This document shows positions 32,272 to 43,023 of a stretch of 64,000 nucleotides of DNA, piece by piece. The position numbers were made by a program, and so were the translations under genes. The number at the start of each line of letters is the position of its first letter. The stretch's first letter is position 1. The stretch covers positions 30,223,001 through 30,287,000 of the forward strand of contig NC_088337.1 in the NCBI RefSeq assembly GCF_036884655.1. The letters are read 5' to 3'. This DNA comes from Musa acuminata AAA Group. Lineage: Eukaryota; Streptophyta; Magnoliopsida; Zingiberales; Musaceae. Under the pieces are notes generated by a model. The model was given only the letters and a program-made list of their open reading frames with translations, did not search any database and had not been told where the DNA came from.

Positions 32272-34545
32272 ATGGAGAATCTTAGCACATGGGTTCTCTG
32301 TTTCCTTGCTCTCCTCCTTTTGTCCGGTCTTTCTCCAGTGATGCCTGCTTCCCCTGATGCTTCTCCAATTGACCGGGAAATCAAAGATGCCGATGCTTCA
32401 AAGCTGCGGACATACATAATTCGAATGCGGCTTCCCGAGAACGCTACCTTCGCCAGCACCCAAGCCTTGGAGAATTGGTACCGGTCGCTGCTGCCGCCGA
32501 TCGCTGCGAACTCCAGTGTGGTACGCTTTGTCTACGCATACAGCGACGCCATCACTGGGTTTGCTGCCAGGCTAACAGAAGAGGAACTCGGGTACATAGA
32601 GCAGAAGGAAGGGTTCCTGGCGTCGTATCAGGACGTCAAGTTGCCTCTCCTGACGACCCACACCCCTGAGCTACTCGGCCTGCAACCCGGCCAAGGCCTC
32701 TGGAGCAACTCCAACATGGGCAAGGGTGTTATCATCGGGGTGTTGGATACCGGGTTAGCGATCGGGCATCCATCATTCGGCGACGATGGAATGGAACCCC
32801 CACCATCGAGATGGAAGGGGAATTGTCCCCACAATGGGATCGGATGCAACAACAAGGTGATTGGAGTAAGAATATTCACAAGCAGCGGCGGTGGCTCGGC
32901 ACCTGAAGGCGCTGCAGATGACGAAGTAGGGCACGGAACCCACACTTCGAGCACAGCGGTGGGGAACTTCGTGAAAAACGCCAACGTGCTCGGAAGTGGC
33001 AACGGCACCGCCGCTGGCGTGGCGCCGCGTGCTCACTTATCCATCTACAAGGTCTGCAGCTCCGACGGCTGCATAACGTCCGATGTCCTCGCCGGGATGG
33101 ATGCAGCGATCAAGGATGGGGTGGACGTGCTGTCTCTGTCTCTCGGAGGAGGGCCCCGTGCTCTGTACGCTGACGTTATCGCGATTGGGGCGTTTAGTGC
33201 GATCGAGAAAGGGATCTTCGTCAGCTGTGCTGGGGGTAACTCCGGCCCGTCACCTTCAACGCTCTCCAATGAGGCTCCATGGATCCTAACGGTTGGCGCC
33301 ACCACCATTGATCGGAACATAAGGGCGACCGTCAAGCTCGGGAACGGTCTCGAGTTCGATGGTGAAACAGCCTTTCAACCGGCCAACTTCTCGTCCACCA
33401 TGCTGCCTCTGGTGATGCCAAGTAGTTCACAAGAATATCGCAATTGCCTGGTTGGTGTGGTCATGCCCGAGGTGAAGGGGAAGATGGTGGTGTGTCAGCG
33501 TTCGCTCGGTTCTCGGATCCAACTTGGCGAGACAGTGAAGACCAATGGCGGCGCGGCCATGTTGCTCATCAACGGAGAACTTGATGGCTACACCACATTG
33601 GCCGAAGCCCATGTCCTCCCGGCATCGCATCTTAATTACGTCAACGGGTCGAGCATCGAGAAGTACGTAAACACGTCCAAGGAGCCGGTGGCCTCCATCA
33701 CTTTCAAGGGCACAATCCTGGGGGTTTCTCCATCTCCTACAATAAGTTTCTTCTCATCTCGAGGGCCTAACTCTATAAGCCCCGGCATTCTGAAGCCCGA
33801 TGTGGTCGGACCAGGCGTCAACATTCTCGCGGCATGGCCCTTCGAGGTAGGCCCTTCCCCGAATAACTCGGCCACCGTGTTCTTCAACATGATTTCTGGG
33901 ACTTCCATGTCGACACCTCATCTTAGCGGGACTGCGGCTCTCATAAAGTCCGTACATCCTGACTGGTCGCCGGCGGCGATCAAATCGGCAATCATGACGA
34001 CTTCGGATATCGTGGCCAACGACGGGAAGCCAATAACCGATGAGCTGCACCAACCGGCGACATTCTTCGCGACGGGAACCGGACATGTCAACCCAACAAA
34101 AGCCGCTGACCCCGGCCTTCTCTATGACCTCAACGTCGACGATTACATCGGCTACCTCTGTGGGTTGGGTTACTCGGATGCGCAAGTGGAGATCGTCACC
34201 CACCGCAGAGTCACCTGCGACACCGTCAAGAAGATCAAGGACGTGGAGCTGAACTACCCGGCGATAGTGATAACGGCAGCTGCGAGCTTCGATAACATAA
34301 CAGTGAATCGGACGGTGACATGTTTTCGCTCAGGGAAGACCGTATTCAAGATCAAGGTGGATAAGCTCAGTGGAGTATCAGCGAAGGTCTCACCAGAGAC
34401 GCTGGAGTTCTCACATGAGAACGAGAAGAAAACCTACAGTGTGAGTTTGAGTTGGCAAAGCAGCAATGTGAATGATGCAGAAGGAAACTTGTGGTGGGTT
34501 TCCGATATGCATTCTGTGAGGATTCCGATCGTCGTAAGAGCATGA
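32272..34545 (+). CDS. Secreted subtilisin-like serine protease (S8A subtilase, P69/SBT1-like)
   Basis: Single-exon gene of 757 residues, as is common for plant SBT1-type subtilases. A signal peptide (MENLSTWVLCFLALLLLSGL) is followed by an I9 prodomain (about 45-128, TYIIRMRLPEN...). The catalytic triad is intact: Asp159 in GVLDTG, His221 in GHGTHTSS and Ser545 in SGTSMSTPH, with the oxyanion Asn323 in CAGGNSGPS. A protease-associated insert sits at about 375-460, and a fibronectin-III-like C-terminal domain at about 650-757. Several N-glycosylation sequons occur (NAT, NGT, NFS, NGS, NNS, NIT, NRT). ATG 32272 is chosen because it starts the signal peptide and the frame upstream has no other ATG. 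Likely apoplastic; P69 relatives act in defence, development or peptide-hormone maturation. The substrate is unknown. Confidence 0.95.
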   Translation: MENLSTWVLCFLALLLLSGLSPVMPASPDASPIDREIKDADASKLRTYIIRMRLPENATFASTQALENWYRSLLPPIAANSSVVRFVYAYSDAITGFAARLTEEELGYIEQKEGFLASYQDVKLPLLTTHTPELLGLQPGQGLWSNSNMGKGVIIGVLDTGLAIGHPSFGDDGMEPPPSRWKGNCPHNGIGCNNKVIGVRIFTSSGGGSAPEGAADDEVGHGTHTSSTAVGNFVKNANVLGSGNGTAAGVAPRAHLSIYKVCSSDGCITSDVLAGMDAAIKDGVDVLSLSLGGGPRALYADVIAIGAFSAIEKGIFVSCAGGNSGPSPSTLSNEAPWILTVGATTIDRNIRATVKLGNGLEFDGETAFQPANFSSTMLPLVMPSSSQEYRNCLVGVVMPEVKGKMVVCQRSLGSRIQLGETVKTNGGAAMLLINGELDGYTTLAEAHVLPASHLNYVNGSSIEKYVNTSKEPVASITFKGTILGVSPSPTISFFSSRGPNSISPGILKPDVVGPGVNILAAWPFEVGPSPNNSATVFFNMISGTSMSTPHLSGTAALIKSVHPDWSPAAIKSAIMTTSDIVANDGKPITDELHQPATFFATGTGHVNPTKAADPGLLYDLNVDDYIGYLCGLGYSDAQVEIVTHRRVTCDTVKKIKDVELNYPAIVITAAASFDNITVNRTVTCFRSGKTVFKIKVDKLSGVSAKVSPETLEFSHENEKKTYSVSLSWQSSNVNDAEGNLWWVSDMHSVRIPIVVRA

Positions 34546-34937
34546 CTGTAACTCTGCAAGAATCCTAATAAACATATATTCCAGTAAGTATGGGACTCGA
34601 ATTCGACTATCCAATCTTGGACTTAAGTTGGCGAGTCAAAGTCAAAATTCAAACTGTGGCTAGCGGACATGATTGTGTGATTGCAACGATTCGAACGCAA
34701 CTGAAACCGAGGAAAGATGGTTCGTTGACCGAACTTTGAAACTCGATTCATCGTTTTTTCTCATCTTCCATCATCAGACACGAGAAAAGGAAACAGATTA
34801 CAGAACGGAAAAGAAACCATTCCATCTTCAATCTATATGTTCATTTCTACTGAATTGATGGTATGGTGTGCCAAATCCTATATTCGTGTGAAAGAGAAGA
34901 GCGAAGAGTAGCAGAGCAGCGTTATCTATGTACCCAT
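34546..34937. other. Convergent intergenic space between subtilase and LysM gene
   Basis: The two genes face each other, so these 390 bases must hold both 3' UTRs and terminators. An AATAAAC at about 34567 suits subtilase polyadenylation. Nothing else is seen. Confidence 0.5.
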
Positions 34938-35276
34938 CTATTTGGGCTCGGAGGGGAGGAGCTTGATGACGAGGCCGGGGAAGACGTCGTCGGGGTCGTG
35001 GATATGCGGGTTGCGCTCCACGATGAAGGGATCTCCGCACTTGTCGCTGATGGTGTGGAGCGTCTCCCCCTCCCCCACCACGTAAATCTCGTCGCACCGC
35101 CGCTCCATCAGCCTCCCGCCACGGACCGGCGCCCCCCCGATCGGCTCGCCCGACGCTGGTCCCTCCCGCAGCGAGCATAGCAGCAAGAGCGCCACGACGG
35201 CAATCGCCAGCAACCACGCAGCGGCATCGGCGATCCAGACGGCGGTGGCAAGGGACCTCCTGGCGAAAGCGGCCAT
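34938..35276 (-). CDS. Short single-LysM protein with N-terminal membrane segment
   Basis: Intronless frame of 112 residues starting MAAFARRSLATAVWIADAAA. A hydrophobic stretch (about 17-36, AAAWLLAIAVVALLLLCSL) may be a signal anchor. One LysM domain follows at about 64-108 (IYVVGEGETLHTISDKCGDP ... VFPGLVIKLLP). LysM domains bind N-acetylglucosamine glycans such as chitin or peptidoglycan. Plants have a family of such short LysM-only proteins of unknown role; there is no kinase domain, so it is not a LysM receptor kinase. The upstream Met in the same frame (35438) would add an Arg/Ser-rich extension with no LysM-family look, so the internal Met before the hydrophobic segment is preferred. 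Confidence 0.85.
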   Translation of the reverse strand: MAAFARRSLATAVWIADAAAWLLAIAVVALLLLCSLREGPASGEPIGGAPVRGGRLMERRCDEIYVVGEGETLHTISDKCGDPFIVERNPHIHDPDDVFPGLVIKLLPSEPK

Positions 35277-36327
35277 TTGAGGTAGTAGACAGGGCGAGCA
35301 GGAAGAGGCGCGGCTGAGGGTGGCGCGGTGGGGACTTCTGGGGCCGTTTCGTGGGCGGTCGGGGGTAGTTTTGGAGGCTACGGTTATCTTTAAGGATGCA
35401 AACAGTCCACGTACGGAGTGGTGGGCGGTTTCGCTCACGGTTGTGGACCTAATGACATGTGGGCCATTCTCAACCTAATATTCTTTTATTTAAAATATGA
35501 AAAAAATCAATATGAATATGACCGCTTGACAATTAATACTTATCTAACCATATGATCTGCTTTGGATGTTAGACCGTCCATTGTACCGCCCACCTTCATC
35601 CTAAGCGCTTGCTTGGTTTGATCAACTCGGGTCACTGATATCAAAGCAGCGAGCTGCATTCTTTGATCATATAGCACACCAGAACGTACATAAAAATGTG
35701 CGTAACAGTAGAATCATACGCAACATGTTCGGCAGTCTACTGCTATCATCACATCTGGCAGTTGGCACATTGTAATCTCAGTTGATGGTGTGATGCACGC
35801 ATCATTGATCGTTAGGCATATGTTACGGTCATTGAATTTGGCACACTGATTAAGCCCTAAACCTTGTCAGGCCATATTGACGGGCTCGTATGGGGACGTG
35901 CGACCTTCCGAGGGTTGAACTCCACCATGGCAATGACAAGCCACCGCACCCCTCCGTCGTCTAGCCTTTTGCACGCATATTAACGTGTTTTGGTGTCGTG
36001 GACGGCTCTTGATTCCCCTCGATCACACGGTGACTGCAAGAGCGTGATTCAGATATTTAAAGCTCACAAAAGAAAAGATAGCAGCATATATGAACGATTG
36101 CATTTGACATAAAGCTTAATCCAAGGGATTTAACTTAGATAACTCGAGAGAAAAATAACTCATCTAATAATCTCTTTTTCATTTAGTTTAGATAGTTCCG
36201 TATTTAGAAAACCAAAGATAAAAGAATTAGATAAAGATTTACTAGTTTAGGAAATCTCTCTATCTGTTCGAATAGAGAAAAATCCTCTATCAAGGAAATC
36301 CTCCCTCCTATAAATAGACGAGAGATA

Positions 36328-36544
36328 TGTTAATTCAATAAAAGCTTCTTCAATAATTTTTTTTTTCTTATCTCTATTTTTTCCAATATGGTAACAAAGC
36401 AGGTGAGACGAGCGAAACTTCATAGCCATCGAAGTCTGCCAGCAGCAACAACAACAACAATATGTCATCTTGGAGGAGAGAGACATGTTAATTCAATAAA
36501 AGCTTCTTCAATAATTTTTTTGTTTTCTATTTTTTTCAACAATA
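36328..36544 (+). mobile_element. Very short LTR element (TRIM-like), possibly one end of a longer LTR
   Basis: A short LTR at 36328-36388 (tgttaattcaataaaagc ... ) is followed directly by a primer-site-like tggtaacaaagc (36389-36400), compare iMet-type TGGTATCAGAGC. About 85 bp later a purine tract ggaggagagagaca leads into a second copy of tgttaattcaataaaagc at 36486-36541. There is no coding content. Upstream sequence 36240-36327 (ggaaatcctc...tataaatag) resembles the LTR at 59182, so the left LTR may be longer. Confidence 0.6.
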
Positions 36545-36698
36545 TGATTTGATTATTTCTTGAGATATAACAATTAGAGGAGAAGGCCAAAAATTTATAT
36601 GAAATCAATATCAACCTCGTCCAAAAAAAAATAACATCTCTATTCAAAACTCAATACGACATCTTTAAAGAAACGAAAGACATCAATTATCACCATCC

Positions 36699-37810
36699 AA
36701 TCATGTCACAAAAATTGGATTCTTTTTCGATCATTATCCATCAATATCAAAATCAATCGAACAGATAATATTTTAAAAATATTTTTATTCTAAAATTTTT
36801 TTGTTGATTATTAGTAGCTATGGGGGAACCAATTACAAAAGCAAGATACAGTTATCAAGGTATAATCCTTTTTACCCCTATCTATACTTAATCTACTTGG
36901 AGAACCTAATTTAATCATCGAAGGAGTTATGTCAGAAATCCCACTCGATATTGATAAGGAGTGCTGGTCAACCCTACATCAAATATAAAAAAATATAGTG
37001 GATAAAATTTATGACTCCTAATGCAAGTCCAGCTAGGATGAATCGGGCTAGTTAAACATTCATATTTTGCCTCTTTTTCTCTAAGTCTAATATTAAAAAT
37101 GAATTTATAGGATTATTTCATTAAATTATTGAGTTCATAATCATTTTGATTAAAGCATTGTAAGTTGGCACAAAGAACATATCATAGTCATAGTACGAAT
37201 GAATCATAATGATGAAGCCAAATGCACATTATGATAAGAATTATTTATGATAATAATCATGTCACAAAAATTGGATTCTTTTTCGGTCATTATCCATCAA
37301 TATCAAAATCAATCGAACAGATAATATTTTAAAAATACTTTTATTCTAAAAATTTTCTGTTGATTATTAGTAGCTAAGGGGGAACCAATTACAAAGCAAA
37401 ATACAGTTATCAAGGTATAATCCTTTTTACCTTTATCTATACTTAATCTACTTTGAGAATCTAATTTAATCATCGAAGGAGTTATGTCAGAAATCTCACT
37501 CGATAAGGAGTGCCGATCAACCCTACATCAAATATCAAAAAATATAGTGGATAAAATTTAGGACTCCTAATGCAAGTCCAGCTAGGATGAATCGGGCTCG
37601 TTAAACATTCACATTTTACCTCTTTTTCTCTCAAGTCTAATATTAAAAATGAATTTATAGGATTATTTCATTAAAATTATTAAGTTCATAATCATTTTGA
37701 TTAACGCATTGTAAGTTGGCACAAAGACCATATCATAGTCATAGTCATAGTCATAGTAGGAAAGAATCATAATGATGAAGCCAAATGCACATTATGATAA
37801 GAATTATTTA
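36699..37810. repeat. 556-bp tandem duplication
   Basis: Copy 1 is 36699-37254 and copy 2 is 37255-37810, highly similar throughout (aatcatgtcacaaaaattgg ... gataagaattattta). Copy 2 differs by small indels and by an expanded (atagtc)n stretch at about 37733-37757. No coding potential. The lower identity compared with the 196-bp duplication at 7 kb suggests an older event. Confidence 0.9.
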
Positions 37811-40800
37811 GGAACGGAAACTAATGGTATCTTAAACTTATACACGATCATCAGTATTTGATTGGGATCATCGTCGACTACGTGAATTTAGAATCATCAA
37901 GTCACTAATTTAATGTCCTTTATTGCCCCACCTTATTATAACTTGTAGGAATGTGACATGCCATGTCACGAAGCAGGTTTAATGGTGGAAATGACAGGAA
38001 AGCTAAAGGAAGAAGAAATCATCGACATGATAGAGTCACACGACCTGCAAACAATCATCTACTTGTTACCATTCATCGAAAGCCGGCTATAGGCGGAGAA
38101 CGACGCATGAACTACCACCTTCACCTCATCCACACGTTGACACGTATGTAATGATGACAAGACGGCAAGCAACCTACTGCTGTGAAGTCAACATTGAGAC
38201 GCATGCGCTCATATGCATCTACCTGTATTCATTCATCACAAGACTTAGCCAGCCATCTCGTTACTCTTTCGGATGATGCATGGATTTCTCTACATTATTT
38301 GGATTAGGTTCGGATGTCTTTGACCAGATTTGGATAGACAAATAGTTATATAGATCGGATTTGAGTATATTTGTGTCGGTGAACTAATGTGTCGTGCCCA
38401 AGGAGTCTGCACGGCTTGGTCCACGTGTTGATATTCGAAGCTCTTGGTAGTCGGAAGGAATATCTGAGCTGGCTGGGTCGAGGGTCGAGCTGTCGACCTC
38501 GTCTTCCGAGAAAGCATCCCTTGGTTGGCTGGCACGAGAGTTGAAGTTGATTATATCGAGAAGTCTGGGAAACGACGACGTCTTCAACCAAGGTGTCTCT
38601 CGGTCGCAGTCATGGGGTGACCGAGCTCCTGCATAGAAGACCCTCGTCGGGGGGTTTCCGACTTTGGCCCCTCGTAGATTAAGTTAGCAGTTGCTTTCTT
38701 TCTTTTTCCCTCCTAGATCAGATGCCGATCAGAGATTTTTATACTATTGTGCGAGGATCAGTTGTACACGGATTTGGCAACCGATCCCGAGGGACGAGAT
38801 GGTACCTTTGTGCAGCCGCCATCCGGAATGTGCAAGACGACACCATGTGACACCGCCATAAGCTTTCCGGGACGAGACTTGGCGAGGGGTGCCTCTTGGT
38901 ATGGGTCTCGGCTCGACATGAGGAAGTAACCCCTCATGCTGACTTGGCAGGGGTGTGAGGCAACGTGGGTTATGACGTGATTGGGGTCCATAATATACCT
39001 TATCAATTTGTTAAACTGAAACATAAGATTCAAGTGAATTGGAGGACGAGTATTAGTTATTCTTTTAGTTACTCAGACACGTACGAAAGTACAAAAATAA
39101 TCAAAGTCTCTTTATCATAAATTTAATATTAAAAAATAAGAGATTTGTTAGATAATTATATAAAAAAATTATAATTAAGAATTTATTTATGATATAATTA
39201 TATAAAATCATCTATCATTTCTACTCCATCGGATAACTATATTAGTGTTGAGTCAATGTTATCTTGCGATTGGTATTGCAACCGACATGATGGATGTCTA
39301 ATGTGTTCGATGAGACATGATGTGTTATCATGTTGTCCATATGTTAATCTTCTTTCCAATGAGTGACGAAGATGAGTGTTGTAGTTGCCAACTTAAAAGA
39401 TTAGGAATGGTCTATTCCACTAAAGGTTGAGTTAGCAAGGAGATCGACCAAAACGTGCAATATCAATGGGAATAATAGATGACGAAAATTATGTCGGTGT
39501 AATCATATTTTAATATTTATTATTGATAAAAAATATTCTAACATATAATTATACACGTACCTGTTTGATCGATAAAATAGAGATAAGTTCTATCCCTTTG
39601 ATATCAGTCCAAAAGGTAATAGTTAAGGGTTGCTTCTCAAAAGAACATTTTATAGGATAATTTTTTACCTAATATAAAAATCTATCTTTTGCATAATAAT
39701 CAAGGTTAGATTTTTTTTTTCTTTGGGGACTAATTTACATCGGGACTAAATTGAGTATCAAAGAGATTTAGAAAACTCATCCAACCTAGACATTCATATG
39801 GATCATCCATAAAGCATATGAATCTCAGTTACATCTGATTGACTCAGACATCATTGATTTTTATTTCTAACAATTATTATATGCAAAGCATGGGCTGATT
39901 GACTACTAATTGCATATCGTCTCAAAATACATAGTTCTTCTATTTATCGGAGTCTTATCGTAATCCCCTCTTGATTTTCCTCTAAAAGTGAAAAAAATTA
40001 TTTTATTATTTGGCTTAAGATATTTATATGGCCGAATGCTTAGATGGGCAAATAACAATGCAGTAATATTCTAAAATTTATTTAATTTTTTTTTTCTTGA
40101 CCGCGAAGTTCAACACTAACTTATCATCAAAAAATAAAGTGAAAATGATATCATGTCTCAATCTCCTATTATTATTTTTTAAATTTTCATTCTCTTTCTG
40201 CTGTTTCTTTTCAATTATTTTTCCTTCATATTTGATTTTGTACAAAACAAAGAATTAAACATACCAAAATCTGTCTTCTCTATTTCTAATACAACTTTCA
40301 GTTACTATTAATCCGATCCTTTATGGAATTATGTTGATTTAATAAAATATGTAGTTCTTCAATTTCAAACTTTTTTTTTATTTCTTGACAAAATATTCCC
40401 AAATGAGACTGTGATACATTATGAGTTATGGGGTGGGGGACCCAATATCATCTTCAAACCTCATTTTGGATGAAGAACACTCAACTAATGCCATGGCGTG
40501 GATCACTGTAATCTATATTGGAAGCTTCTAGTGTTGCCCTCCCATCATAACATTCTCGTTATAGAATAGAATCAACGTGAAACATAACCTAACATTTGAC
40601 TGATATAGAAGGATACCAACCTAGCGGGTGATGCCCTTCCGATCAATTTCATGCGGTGTGGGATCGTGCGAGTCAATGTCGTACCTCAAAAACTCATGAT
40701 GTACACTATAGGAGTCATACGAGCTAATTGCCTATGCAACTGCGTCCCACGAGGTGTTGGCGGTCATTATCAACCATCGTACCCTTCGATCATCTCCGTA

Positions 40801-42396
40801 GGTATAAATAACGATTCTCTATCTCAAGTGAACCTATGCTCACTAACTTAATTATTAGAGGGGTTCAATTAGAAATCTTTCCCAAAATCGATCTATTGTG
40901 TAAGATCATGATAAAGATAAAGCATAACTCATCTCCACCTTGGGATGCCCTCGAAGGTTGGTTCGTAGCCCTAGAGCCAATCACCTCCACTCCGATATCA
41001 CTCCCCGTTCCTCTTCCTCTTGAGAAATTATATGGATGATCTTGCGCTTTCGGGACTAGACTAAGTCGTATCAACTGTAGGCCATGACATAAATGACATA
41101 AAAGTGCATAACACATAGTGATAATCGAATTGAGATCATCAACTTAAATCATGTCGGAGGATCACCACCCTCAACAATAGCTAATAAATCACCTATTGAT
41201 GATAATTTATTAAGATCAATTAAAATGAGTCAGTTGGAAAAAAAAAAAAAAAAGTCACTCCATTCTACCTATTCATCGTCAATAATCTCAATAACAAAAG
41301 CAAAGAATAAAGAAATATCATGTGACATAAATTTTAGAAAAACAATGCAATTCTCTACTTTTTTAGTTTGTGTTCGAGACCGATAGTGACATACGTAATC
41401 TATGCCAAATAATTAGAATCCTACTATGACCCAATAAAATAAAAGAGTTTGAGTTTGTTTGATTGCTCGACCAACTTAAGTAGCATTTGAATAAAGCCCA
41501 CAAAAGCTTCTTAGTGGACCTCGAAACAATTATGTTCTACTTCATAAACCTATTTTAAGCTAATTTTTAGAGGAATTGGAGTGGTGAAGGCTCTAAAGCA
41601 TTGATCTCACAACCTTTTCTAGCTCTATTTCATCCTTCCTTCTTCTTCTTCTTCTTCTTATTCCTAAAGCATTGCATTAACCTTCTGTTTGATTTAAATT
41701 ATATTTGAATAAAAAATTTAAATTATTTTTCTTACTAGAAAGTCTCTCGGAGCGTCGCGATACATCCGTTCTCGTGGGATTTAGCCTACTGGTTATTTGT
41801 GGGTCAAATTTTCGATCGACTCCTATATGACATGGCTTCGAATGATATCTACCATCAGAGCGAATCCACTGGTCCACCAGTGAAGGCCCGCCACCTCAGT
41901 TTGTTGCTTCCGACAAGATCCAAGCGTGGTCGATCGCGATGTTGGCCTGACACGTCTTGATTTGCCGCCGGTAATCCCTCAAACTTCCAAATCCACAGAA
42001 AAATCTAACGAGTACGGCTATATCTATCTACCAACAGCTGACCCCATTTAGGGCACAATAATTTGGGACGCGGAGATACTGAGAAGTGCATCCGGTCCGC
42101 TGCATATTAGCATTAGCTTCTCCCCCAAATTAGAAGACAAAACACAGATTATACTGTTCTAAAAGCATAGATTGTTTTGAACTCTTCCCCTCTGTTTCCC
42201 TCCATTTCAAAGCTTTACTACCCGAATTCTGCTTCTCATATTTATATAGAGAGGGAGATTTCGGAATGGTCTTATTTATAGAACACTCCATTTCCCACCA
42301 AACTGATGCAGGAGGAGTAGAGGCACTGAATTGGCCACCGCTTCCGGCCAACGAGCACTCTTAACCTACATTGTACAGGTGGTGATTACGGTATCT
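37811..42396. other. Gene-poor region with probable retroelement remnants
   Basis: Bases 38370-38990 are GC-rich with the look of an old gypsy-type LTR or its flank (gtcgaggg, cccgagggacgag), but no LTR ends could be paired. Bases 39000-40450 are AT-rich without features. Bases 40600-41060 are moderately GC-rich and non-coding as far as I can tell. A poly(A) run lies at about 41241-41255 and a CTT microsatellite at 41641-41660. Bases 42060-42390 would be the 3' UTR of the DREB gene. Confidence 0.3.
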
Positions 42397-43023
42397 TCAG
42401 GCGGAATGGCTCCACAGTATCACATCCCCGTCCATCTCGTCCTCCTCATTCATCGCCGGCGGTGGCGGTGGATCGATCAACAACCCTTGTGCCATGTCCA
42501 GGTATCCCTGCATGCCGAAGTTGAGCCCGTCCTCCATGAAGAACGGGTCGTCGACTGTCTCCATTGCCATCACGTGATCCTCCATTTGCTCGGGGACGTT
42601 GTCGGACTCCGGCTGGGGCTGGAATGCCTCGGCCGCGCGTGCGGCCGCCTTGCGGATGTCGACGGGGCTGGAGGACTCCGGGACGGGGAGGAGCCACGCG
42701 GAGTCGGCGAAGTTGAGGCAGGCGGAGCGGCCCCGGAGGGCCATGGCGGCCACGTCGTGGGCGCGGGCGGCCATCTCGGCGGTGGGGAAGGTGCCCAGCC
42801 AGATCCTCGACTTCTTGTTGGGCTCCCGCACCTCGCACACCCACTTGTCCCCGTTGCGGCGCCGCACGCCCTTGTACACCGGATGCCGCGTCTCCCGGAA
42901 CTTGGTGCGCCCCGCCCGCCGCTTCGGCGGCGCCGACAACACCGTCGTGTAGGAGATCTCCTCGTCCGACCCCGACCGTCGCGCCACCGGCGAATCCAAC
43001 GAGTCACTGCTAACGCTCTCCAT
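42397..43023 (-). CDS. DREB1: CBF/DREB1-type AP2/ERF transcription factor
   Basis: Intronless, 208 residues. The AP2 domain (about 49-107, [20 protein letters not shown] ... [20 protein letters not shown]) binds the CRT/DRE element in cold- and drought-responsive promoters. The CBF-specific signature [16 protein letters not shown] precedes it, and DSAW follows. In canonical CBFs the latter is DSAWR; here it continues LL, so the Arg is replaced. The acidic C-terminus ends ILWSHSA, a variant of the LWSY motif. ATG 43023 is chosen because CBFs begin close to this point and the frame upstream is a GAA/Glu-rich leader of low complexity. A TATA-like element lies on the minus strand at about 43143-43148. 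Likely induced by low temperature, by family analogy. Confidence 0.92.
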   Translation of the reverse strand: MESVSSDSLDSPVARRSGSDEEISYTTVLSAPPKRRAGRTKFRETRHPVYKGVRRRNGDKWVCEVREPNKKSRIWLGTFPTAEMAARAHDVAAMALRGRSACLNFADSAWLLPVPESSSPVDIRKAAARAAEAFQPQPESDNVPEQMEDHVMAMETVDDPFFMEDGLNFGMQGYLDMAQGLLIDPPPPPAMNEEDEMDGDVILWSHSA

